NCBI GenBank assembly: GCA_003193815.1
Contig: PSPB01000008.1
Span: forward strand, 1 to 10,796
Direction of reading: 5' to 3'
DNA: 10,796 bases
Origin: Methanobacteriota archaeon
GTDB lineage: Archaea; Thermoplasmatota; Poseidoniia; MGIII; CG-Epi1
Shown here: positions 5,116 through 10,796 of the stretch, piece by piece
How positions within the stretch are numbered: position 1 is the first letter of the stretch
Layout of the letters: every line of letters begins with the position of its first letter
The notes under the pieces: generated by a model
Seen by the model: the letters and a program-made list of their open reading frames with translations, nothing else
The model's database searches: none
Told to the model about the DNA's origin: nothing
Program-made: the position numbers and the translations under genes

Positions 5116-8034
5116 TCAATTGTCCGCCTCGTAGCCGTCGCTCATCCCGTCGTCGTCCGAGTCGGCGTCCCACGGGTCGGTCTGCGCCTCTTCCTCGCGC
5201 CAGTTGGGAAAGTCGTGCCAGTTGCCCTCCCAGTCCTCCCAGCCGTCGTCGTCGTAGTCGAGGCCGCCGTCGCTGGCGTCGAGCGGGTCGAAGCCGCGCG
5301 TCTCGTTGGCCGGCTTGTGCTCGTCCCAGTAAACCTCCCAGCCGTCGGTGCAGTTGTCACCGTCGCTGTCGGGCAGCGCCGGGTTGGTGTTGTTGCGGAA
5401 CTCCTCGAGGTTGGTAAATTTCTCCTCGGGCGAGAGCTCGTCGTCGCGGTTAGCGTCGTAGCCGTCGCTGTCGAGGTCGAGAGCCGCGTCAGCCGCGTCG
5501 CCCGGGTCGAGGCCATACCACGCCTCCCAGCCATCGGGCATCCCATCGCCGTCACTGTCGGCTTCCCAAGGGTCGGTGCCGTTGAGGTATTCCTGCAGGT
5601 TGGTAAAACGCTCGTGCGGCTCGAGAGTGCCGTTACGGTCGAAGTCCCAACCGTCGTCATCGGGATCCTCTCCGGCGTCGCTGGCGTCGAACGGGTCGAG
5701 GCCATACGAAATCTCCCAGCCGTCGGGCATCCCGTCTCCGTCGCTGTCGGGATTGGACGGGTCGGTAACGTAGTCGTCATCACCGGCGACGACCTCCTCG
5801 CCATCCTCAATCAGGTCGCCGTCGGTGTCCCGCCCCAGCGGGTTACTGCCGGGAATCGCGTCGGCGGCAATCACGTTCTCGTCGTAGCCTTCGACAAGGG
5901 AATTGTTGAACTCGTGCAGGTTCACCAGCCCGTCGTTATCAGGGTCGTCCCAGGCGTCGCTGTTGTTGAGCGGGTCGAAGCCCCAGTAAACCTCCCAGCC
6001 GTCGGCCATGCCATCGAAATCGCTGTCGCCATTGGTCGGGTCGGTGGAGTTCAGGTACTCCTCGAGGTTGGTGAACAGCTCCCCTTGCTCAAGGCTCAGG
6101 TTCAGGTTGGCATCGTAGCCATCATTATCGCCATCGAGCCAGGCGTCGCCCTCCCAGAGAGGGTCGAGGCCGTACCGGATTTCCCAGCCGTCCGGCATCC
6201 CGTCCATGTCGGTGTCGTTCCAGGTCGGGTCGGTGAAATAGACGAAGATTTCCTCGCCATCGAGGAGTCCGTCGCCGTCGGTATCGTTGAGCAGCGGGGT
6301 GGTCGAGCGGATGCCGTCCACCTCGCTGTAGCCGGTCCCGACACGGGAGTTGTTGTATTCCAGCCGGTTGACGAGGCCGTCGCCATCGGGGTCGGTCAGG
6401 GTGTCGAGCGGATTGTTGGGGTCCAGCCCTTGCTGGTATTCCCAGCCGTCCCACATCCCGTCGCCGTCGGTATCTGCGACCCACGGATGGGTGTCGGCCA
6501 TGAACTCGAGCAGGTTGGTGTGCAACTCGTCGCTCTCGAGGCTGCCGTTCCAGTTGGCGTCGTGGCCGTCCAGGTCGTAGTCGACGCCAGCATCGAACGG
6601 GTCGAGCGGGTTGAGGCCGAACCACACCTCCCAGCCGTCCCACATCCCGTCGCCGTCGGTGTCGTTCAGGTCGGGGTGCGTATCGCTGCTATATTCCTCG
6701 AGGCTGGTGAAAGTCTCGTTGCCCGCCACCTCGCCGTTGCGATTGAAGTCCCAGCCGTCGCCGTCCGTGTCGAGCACCGCATCGAGCGGGTCGAGCGGGT
6801 CGAGGCCATACTGCACTTCCCAGCCGTCCGGAATCCCGTCGTTATCGCTGTCGGGGTTAGTGGGGTCGGTCCCGTTCAGGTATTCCTGCAAATTGGTATA
6901 GTATTCATCCGGCTCGACCGCCTGCGAGCGGTCGTAGTCATGGCCATCGTTGTCGAGGTCGCTGCGCGCGTCGGCAGGGTCGCGCGGGTTGAAGCCATAC
7001 TGCACTTCCCAGCCGTCCGGCATCCCATCGAAATCGGTGTCGTTGAAGGTCGGGTCGGTCAGCCAGGTGCTCAGCTCGGCGAAGTCGCTGAGGCTGTCGC
7101 CGTCGGTATCGTTCAGGTCGGGGCGCGTCGTGTCAATCTCGTCGGCGCGACGCCAGCCGGTATCGAGCAGGCTGTTGTTGTATTCGTAGATATTGGCGAG
7201 GCCGTCGCCGTCAAGGTCGCCCCAGTTGTCGCCGGGGAAGAGCGGGTCGAGGCCGAAAGTGACCTCCCAGCCGTCGGGCATCTCGTCGTTGTCGGTATCG
7301 GCATCGCGCGGGGCGGTGTCGTTCAGGTATTCGGCGAGATTGGTATAGAATTCGGCGAACGAGAGGTCGCCGTTGAAGTCGGCGTCCCAACCGTCGTTGT
7401 CGGCATCCTGCCAGGCGTCGACGCCGCTGGTGGGGTCGAGATACCAGAATGCCTCCCAGCCATCCGGCATCCCGTCGCCATCTGTGTCAGGCTCCCACGG
7501 ACTGGTGCCGTTCTGGAACTCGGCCAGATTTGTGAATTTTTCGGAGTCGGTAATGCTTCCGCCGTAGTCAAAATCGTGGCCGTCGTTATCGAAATCCAGT
7601 TTCGCGTCGCCCTCGAAAAGCGGGTTGAGGCCGTAGAGCGCCTCCCAGCCGTCCGGCATCCCGTCGCGGTCCGAGTCGGGGTCATTGGGGTCGGTCGAGT
7701 TGCCGAGCAGCGATTCCATCTCGAACTCCATCAAGTTGGTGAAATTCTCGGAACTATCGAGCATCCCGTCCCCATTCAGGTCGAAGCCGTCGTGGTCGGT
7801 ATCCCACGCGGCATCCGCGGCGTCGAACGGGTTCAGCTTGTGAATCAGCTCCCACCAGTCGGGCATCCCGTCGTTGTCGCTATCCTTGGTCGGCAGGTGC
7901 GGGTCGTCGGTAGCGCTAGCGGGGTCAATGTGCTGCGACGACTGGAAGCTCACCAGCGGGGAGAACGGCAACGCCGCCAGCAGCATGATTACAACCGCCA
8001 GCACAACGTAGCGCCGGCCACCCGTCTCCGCCAT
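5116..8034 (-). CDS. Secreted 972-residue calcium-loop (TSP3/EF-hand) repeat protein
   Basis: Residues 10-32 form a hydrophobic export signal or N-terminal anchor after MAETGGRR. Residues 51-972 are 17 units, each starting with a D-x-D-x-D-G-x-x-D-G-W-E loop. Most long units carry a second Asp-rich site and, in about half, an EF-hand-like loop (for example DLNGDGMLDSSE in unit 1) before a FTNLxEYxNGTDP ending. The acidic loops match the TSP3 (PF02412-like) calcium-binding style, so the protein is expected to be rigid and calcium-dependent outside the cell. By my count about 23 N-x-S/T sequons occur, many at fixed repeat positions. There is no enzymatic domain and no C-terminal anchor; the last unit stops after its first loop. 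It is followed 64 bases downstream by a giant protein sharing the repeat, suggesting a joint surface role. Start ATG 8034 is chosen because the signal follows at once and a TATA-like tract lies 27 bases upstream. Confidence 0.93.
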   Translation of the reverse strand: MAETGGRRYVVLAVVIMLLAALPFSPLVSFQSSQHIDPASATDDPHLPTKDSDNDGMPDWWELIHKLNPFDAADAAWDTDHDGFDLNGDGMLDSSENFTNLMEFEMESLLGNSTDPNDPDSDRDGMPDGWEALYGLNPLFEGDAKLDFDNDGHDFDYGGSITDSEKFTNLAEFQNGTSPWEPDTDGDGMPDGWEAFWYLDPTSGVDAWQDADNDGWDADFNGDLSFAEFYTNLAEYLNDTAPRDADTDNDEMPDGWEVTFGLDPLFPGDNWGDLDGDGLANIYEYNNSLLDTGWRRADEIDTTRPDLNDTDGDSLSDFAELSTWLTDPTFNDTDFDGMPDGWEVQYGFNPRDPADARSDLDNDGHDYDRSQAVEPDEYYTNLQEYLNGTDPTNPDSDNDGIPDGWEVQYGLDPLDPLDAVLDTDGDGWDFNRNGEVAGNETFTSLEEYSSDTHPDLNDTDGDGMWDGWEVWFGLNPLDPFDAGVDYDLDGHDANWNGSLESDELHTNLLEFMADTHPWVADTDGDGMWDGWEYQQGLDPNNPLDTLTDPDGDGLVNRLEYNNSRVGTGYSEVDGIRSTTPLLNDTDGDGLLDGEEIFVYFTDPTWNDTDMDGMPDGWEIRYGLDPLWEGDAWLDGDNDGYDANLNLSLEQGELFTNLEEYLNSTDPTNGDSDFDGMADGWEVYWGFDPLNNSDAWDDPDNDGLVNLHEFNNSLVEGYDENVIAADAIPGSNPLGRDTDGDLIEDGEEVVAGDDDYVTDPSNPDSDGDGMPDGWEISYGLDPFDASDAGEDPDDDGWDFDRNGTLEPHERFTNLQEYLNGTDPWEADSDGDGMPDGWEAWYGLDPGDAADAALDLDSDGYDANRDDELSPEEKFTNLEEFRNNTNPALPDSDGDNCTDGWEVYWDEHKPANETRGFDPLDASDGGLDYDDDGWEDWEGNWHDFPNWREEEAQTDPWDADSDDDGMSDGYEADN
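5119..7884 (-). repeat. Tandem array of 17 calcium-loop units with a constant 63-residue register
   Basis: Unit starts by residue: 51, 120, 183, 246, 309, 332, 395, 458, 521, 584, 607, 670, 736, 763, 826, 889, 958. Units 2, 3, 4, 6, 7, 8, 9, 11, 14 and 15 are exactly 63 residues (189 bases). Units 5, 10 and 13 are short (23, 23 and 27 residues), with a D-x-x-E form lacking the GWE tryptophan. At DNA level a conserved CCGTCxGGCATCCC core recurs on the plus strand in most units. Confidence 0.92.
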
Positions 8035-8051
8035 CCCCGGCTACGCCGGGG
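8035..8051. promoter_or_regulatory. Perfect GC palindrome abutting the start codon of the repeat protein gene
   Basis: CCCCGGCTACGCCGGGG is a 7-base perfect stem with a 3-base loop ending at the base just before ATG 8034. If transcribed from the upstream peptidase gene it would form a stable hairpin beside the start codon and could limit translation or mark the peptidase mRNA end; no T-tract follows. If the gene uses its own promoter, transcription would begin at the ATG and the palindrome would act only as DNA, between TATA element and start. Confidence 0.5.
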
Positions 8052-8055
8052 TGCG

Positions 8056-8065
8056 CTAGATAAAA
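8056..8065 (-). promoter_or_regulatory. TATA-like element for a probably leaderless repeat protein transcript
   Basis: TTTTATCTAG on the minus strand is centred about 27 bases before ATG 8034 and overlaps no coding sequence: the peptidase stop is at 8067-8069. The archaeal TATA-to-start distance predicts initiation at or next to the A of ATG. It is the only A/T-rich tract in this 32-base gap. Confidence 0.5.
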
Positions 8066-8066
8066 C

Positions 8067-9155
8067 TCACCCGACAACCAGCAGGTCGCGCGGCAGGCTG
8101 GTGAGGCTGCGGCTGCCATCCTGCGTGATGACCATATCGTCCTCAATCCGGATGCCGCCGAGGGTCGGGATGTAGACGCCCGGCTCGACCGTGAAAGTCA
8201 TCCCGGGCTCGAGCGCGACGGCGGAGTTCTGATTTATATACGGCTCTTCGTGAACTTCGAGCCCCAGCCCGTGGCCGGTGCGGTGGATGAAGAACTTGCC
8301 ATAGCCCGCCTCGGTGAGGGCATCGCGCGCCGCCGCATCCACCTCGCTGGCGGCGACCCCGGGCGCGGCCAATGTGCGCGCCGTCCGCGCGGCGGCGCGC
8401 ACCGCTCCGTGTGCCTCGAGCTGCGGCTGCGTCGGCTCGGCGGCGACCACGAACGTGCGGGTGATGTCCGAAAAATATCCCTCGCAGGTTGCGCCCCAGT
8501 CGACAATCAGCAGGTCGCCCCGCGCCAGCTTCCGGTCGCCCGGAAAGTGGTGCGGGCTAGCACTGTTGGGGCCGCTGGCGATGATGGGGGCGAACGGCAG
8601 TTCCGGCTCGGAGCCCGCCCCGTAGAGCGCCTGCACCAGCGCCGCCGCCAGCTCGCGCTCGCGCATGCCGACGGCAATGGTGGGTTGCACCTCGCGGAAG
8701 GCGGCCTCCGCCAACGCCACGGCGCGCTCCATCTTCACCAGTTCCTCGGCCGACTTGCGCATCCGCAGTTGCGCCAGAATGGCCCCGGCATCAATCCGCT
8801 CGTCGCCGATGCCTGCCTGCGCCAGCAGCTCCAGTTCCATGAAGCGCAGACTGCGCCCTTCGACCCCGAGTCGACCCGGCGGCAGCGCCGCTGCCGCCGC
8901 CTCGAACGCGCTGGCGGGGCCGGTCGCATCGGAGTAAGTCACGATATCGCACTCGAGCGCTTCGGCACGGGAGCGCTCCAGCTCTGGCAGCACCAGCACC
9001 GGCCGCGCCCGCTGCGGGACGACGAGCACCAGCGGCCGCTCGCTGAGGTGGAATTGGAGCCCCGTCAGGTACCGCAGGCTGGGGCCGGGGACCAGCGCCA
9101 GCAACTCGAAACCTGCGTCGATCATCGCTTCGCGCAGCTGCGCAAGTCGTTCCAT
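8067..9155 (-). CDS. M24 family metallopeptidase (Xaa-Pro dipeptidase/aminopeptidase P-like)
   Basis: A complete 362-residue protein of usual length for archaeal and bacterial Xaa-Pro peptidases, which cleave X-Pro bonds during cytosolic peptide turnover using two divalent metal ions. Residues 1-130 form the N-terminal creatinase/prolidase-type domain. Residues about 140-360 form the pita-bread fold. All five metal ligands are visible: Asp219 (IVDWGA), Asp230 (FSDITRT), His295 (RTGHGLGLE), Glu324 (FTVEPGVY) and Glu338 (IRIEDD). His202 (SPHHFPG) and His302 (VHEEP) fit the usual substrate-site histidines. There is no signal peptide, so it is cytoplasmic. Dipeptidase versus aminopeptidase P specificity cannot be decided from sequence. 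ATG 9155 is chosen because the family N-terminus (MERLAQLREAM) starts there and a TATA-like tract lies about 24 bases upstream. It is divergent from the nuclease gene and lies 32 bases before the repeat protein gene. Confidence 0.96.
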   Translation of the reverse strand: MERLAQLREAMIDAGFELLALVPGPSLRYLTGLQFHLSERPLVLVVPQRARPVLVLPELERSRAEALECDIVTYSDATGPASAFEAAAAALPPGRLGVEGRSLRFMELELLAQAGIGDERIDAGAILAQLRMRKSAEELVKMERAVALAEAAFREVQPTIAVGMRERELAAALVQALYGAGSEPELPFAPIIASGPNSASPHHFPGDRKLARGDLLIVDWGATCEGYFSDITRTFVVAAEPTQPQLEAHGAVRAAARTARTLAAPGVAASEVDAAARDALTEAGYGKFFIHRTGHGLGLEVHEEPYINQNSAVALEPGMTFTVEPGVYIPTLGGIRIEDDMVITQDGSRSLTSLPRDLLVVG

Positions 9156-9202
9156 GCTGCGCCAGTGGCCCCTGCCTTTTTAGTGACCAGCCCTGCCCGG
9201 CC
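9156..9202. promoter_or_regulatory. Compact divergent promoter with one central A/T tract
   Basis: These 47 bases separate two divergent start codons (ATG 9155 minus, ATG 9203 plus). The only A/T tract is TTTTTA at 9177-9182, centred at 9179.5 and so about 24 bases from both start codons. Read as CTTTTTAG or CTAAAAAG it could be a TATA box in either direction. Both transcripts would then start at or within a few bases of ATG, that is, leaderless. No Shine-Dalgarno-like motif is obvious on either side. Confidence 0.5.
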
Positions 9203-9970
9203 ATGGAAGAGAAGGTTTACCGGGAAATTCTCAGGGAACTGGACCGGCATCGCGGCTACGGCGTGCATACCGGTGTCGAGGAAGTCGCCAACAAATTCGA
9301 GCAACCGTACGACGCCGTGCGCGCCATCCGCTCGCAGTTCCTGCAGCGCAAGTCAATCAAGAACCACTACCGCGTCAAGGACCGTGCGCGGAAGCACCTG
9401 CAGCGCTGGAAGTCGGGCGTCTCCATCGGTGACTTGGCGCTCGAGCTGGACTTTCCGCCGGTGCTGCTTGCCAATTTCCTGTTAATGGAGATGCGCCACT
9501 CCAAGAAGCGCACCAAGGAAATGCTGAGGAACCTGAAGCTGGTCAAAGACGAACGACTGCGGAAGGAGCTCGAAGAGGTGACCACACGTGACGAACTCTA
9601 CACCCCCATCTCGCACAACAAACAGGCGGCCGAGGGCAACCGCCGCGAGGACCGGCTGGCGGTGTGGCTCGATGGACTGGAGCTGGAATACTTCACCGAG
9701 AACGACCTGCGGCATGGAACGGTCGAAGGGAAAACTCCGGATTTCCTGCTGCTGAAACCACTCGTGTGGCACGGCGACGAATACCACTGGGTCGAGTCCA
9801 AGGCGAGCTTTGGCGACGACTACATCCACCGCAAGAACCACCGCGGACAGGTCTCGCAATACGTCGAGCTCTACGGCCACGGCATGCTGGTCTACTGGTA
9901 CGGCTACCTGACCAACCTGCAGCGCAAGAACTACGTCATCGTCGACCGGCGCGAGCTGGGCCTCGAATAA
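9203..9970 (+). CDS. CDIN1 (C15orf41)-like PD-(D/E)XK nuclease, TPD-motif family
   Basis: A complete 255-residue protein. The C-terminal half has the signature of the TPD-motif family that includes human CDIN1, the codanin-1-interacting nuclease: GKTPDF at 176-181, HWVESKASFGDD at 195-206 and LVYWYGYL at 229-236. From memory, human CDIN1 has KTPDF, HWIESKASFGDE and VIYWYGF in the same order. Predicted catalytic residues are Asp180, Glu198 and Lys200, with Glu144 and Gln216 as possible helpers. The N-terminal part has two probable helix-turn-helix segments, about 21-50 and 71-98; the second (GDLALELDFPPVLLA) resembles the human region around DLANEVDYAPSLMARL. The domain order and length therefore match CDIN1. 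It is probably a DNA-acting nuclease related to Holliday-junction resolvases, in the cytoplasm; its substrate is unknown. The gene is divergent from the peptidase gene and ends six bases from the convergent dehydrogenase gene. Confidence 0.92.
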   Translation: MEEKVYREILRELDRHRGYGVHTGVEEVANKFEQPYDAVRAIRSQFLQRKSIKNHYRVKDRARKHLQRWKSGVSIGDLALELDFPPVLLANFLLMEMRHSKKRTKEMLRNLKLVKDERLRKELEEVTTRDELYTPISHNKQAAEGNRREDRLAVWLDGLELEYFTENDLRHGTVEGKTPDFLLLKPLVWHGDEYHWVESKASFGDDYIHRKNHRGQVSQYVELYGHGMLVYWYGYLTNLQRKNYVIVDRRELGLE

Positions 9971-9976
9971 GCGGCG

Positions 9977-10796
9977 CTACGGCTGCTGCCCCAGTCGGCG
10001 CGCGATGAACAGGCTCCCACCGAGCAGCAGCAGCGCCAGCGGGTTGAGCAGGACGCGCTCCCAGAGCCAGGCGCCCTCCGCCTGCGGGTCGACCCCACTA
10101 CAGCCCCAGCCGTCGTAATGCTCGAAGGGCGACTCGTAGCAGTGGCTCCCCTCGTAGTAGGCCCAGCCGTAGTTACCGCCGCGCTCGACGACGTTGATTT
10201 CCTCCCACGCGTCCTGCCCCACGTCGCCCAGCCAGAGCTCCCCGGTTTCGGAATCGAAGCTGAACTTCCACGGATTGCGGAAGCCGTAGGCCCAGATTTC
10301 GGGGGCGCCGCCACCGTCAGCGAACGGGTTGTCATCCGGGATTCCATATGGGTCACCCTCGTCGACATCGAGCCGTAGCAGCGACCCCTTCAATGTTTCC
10401 AGGTTTTGCGCGTTGGCGAAGGCGTCGCTGTACTTGCCGCCATCACCGAGCCCCAAATAGAGATAGCCGTCGGGGCCGAATTCCAGGTGGCCGCCGTTGT
10501 GGTTGCGGTAGGGCTGCATCACCTCAAGCAGCACCCTCTCGCTGTCGGTGTCCGCGTGGTCGCGGACGCCGGTGCCGTTGGCGCTGGCGCCGAACTCCGC
10601 CAGTCGTAAGGCACCGTCATCGTGCGTCGTGTAGGCGACGAAAAAGCGGCCGTTCTCTGCAAAGCCGGGGTGGAACGCCAGCCCCAGCAGCCCCTGCTCC
10701 CAGTCGGCATCGTTCACCGTTTCACGGATGTCGAGCAGCAGGCTGGCGTTGCCGCCTTGCGGACAAGTGACGCGGCCGGGCTGCTCGACGACGCAG
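9977..10796 (-). CDS. PQQ-dependent sugar dehydrogenase-like (GSDH/HHIP-type) beta-propeller with C-terminal anchor, 5' end outside window
   Basis: The frame is open past GTG 10717 to the window edge, and the added residues fit the family (VVEQPGRV, SLLLDIRETV), so the true start lies beyond 10796. Conserved blocks in order: EQGLLGLAFHP, NHNGGHLEFGPDG, YLGLGDGG, GFRNPWKFSFD, LWLGDVGQDAWEEINVV and GGNYGWAYYEG. These match soluble glucose/sorbosone dehydrogenase (PF07995) and hedgehog-interacting-like proteins, which use PQQ and calcium to oxidise sugars outside the cytoplasm. The usual blades after the NYGW-EG-HC block are missing. The protein runs through a short Cys-containing stretch to a membrane segment (about NPLALLLLGGSLFIA) followed by RR and the end, so it is likely anchored at the outer face. 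It lies six bases from the convergent nuclease gene. Sugar specificity cannot be read from the sequence. Confidence 0.88.
   Translation of the reverse strand, partial: CVVEQPGRVTCPQGGNASLLLDIRETVNDADWEQGLLGLAFHPGFAENGRFFVAYTTHDDGALRLAEFGASANGTGVRDHADTDSERVLLEVMQPYRNHNGGHLEFGPDGYLYLGLGDGGKYSDAFANAQNLETLKGSLLRLDVDEGDPYGIPDDNPFADGGGAPEIWAYGFRNPWKFSFDSETGELWLGDVGQDAWEEINVVERGGNYGWAYYEGSHCYESPFEHYDGWGCSGVDPQAEGAWLWERVLLNPLALLLLGGSLFIARRLGQQP

Noticed and set aside
5119..7884. CRISPR-like or DNA-level satellite array
   Set aside because: The periodic plus-strand motifs are the reverse complement of a coding repeat. Spacing is in multiples of three and divergence is codon-like, with no unique spacers.
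5083..8175. Long plus-strand open frame of 1030 codons opposite the calcium-repeat protein
   Set aside because: Its translation is a monotonous Val/Gly/Glu-rich mirror of the GAC/GGC-rich repeats. It has no signal or family match, while the minus frame has clear domains and an export signal.
8250..9485. Plus-strand frame of 411 codons crossing the peptidase gene and the divergent promoter
   Set aside because: It overlaps, in the wrong frame, two genes with complete family motifs and runs straight through their shared promoter.
9977..10717. GTG 10717 as the true start of the dehydrogenase-like gene
   Set aside because: The frame stays open to the window edge, and residues upstream of this GTG match conserved family sequence, so the start lies outside the window.

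Overview
The window looks archaeal. It is GC-rich and codes densely on both strands, with very short intergenic gaps. Start codons are placed about 25 bases from TATA-like tracts, as in leaderless archaeal transcripts. One gene is a close relative of eukaryotic CDIN1 (C15orf41). The very large secreted proteins with thrombospondin type 3 (TSP3), transglutaminase-like and Ig-like domains recall marine Thermoplasmatota (Marine Group II/III, Poseidoniales-like). That lineage call is inference from gene content, not from a marker gene.

Layout, left to right. Positions 1-5051 (minus) hold the 5' part (at least 1683 codons, no stop reached) of a giant secreted protein: signal peptide, TSP3/EF-hand calcium repeats, proline-rich linker, transglutaminase-like core, then about 11.5 Ig-like repeats. 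Positions 5116-8034 (minus) hold a 972-residue secreted protein made almost wholly of calcium-loop repeats, ten of them exactly 63 residues long. Positions 8067-9155 (minus) encode a complete M24 family Xaa-Pro peptidase. Positions 9203-9970 (plus) encode the CDIN1-like PD-(D/E)XK nuclease. Positions 9977-10796 (minus) carry the 3' part of a PQQ-dependent sugar dehydrogenase-like beta-propeller protein, convergent with the nuclease and ending in a membrane anchor.

How they fit together. The three minus-strand genes between 1 and 9155 run in one direction with gaps of 32 and 64 bases, but each gap has its own TATA-like element, so they may be separate units. The two repeat proteins share the same calcium-loop repeat and are probably cell-surface or exported partners, for example in adhesion, particle attachment or envelope architecture. 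The peptidase and the nuclease are divergent and share a 47-base intergenic region whose only A/T tract is centred between the two start codons. No RNA genes, CRISPR arrays, insertion sequences or gene-free stretches over 300 bases were seen. The most notable items are the CDIN1 relative, the regular repeat grammar of the 972-residue protein, the transglutaminase core with Asn at the usual Asp position, and an A/T-richer patch inside the giant gene.
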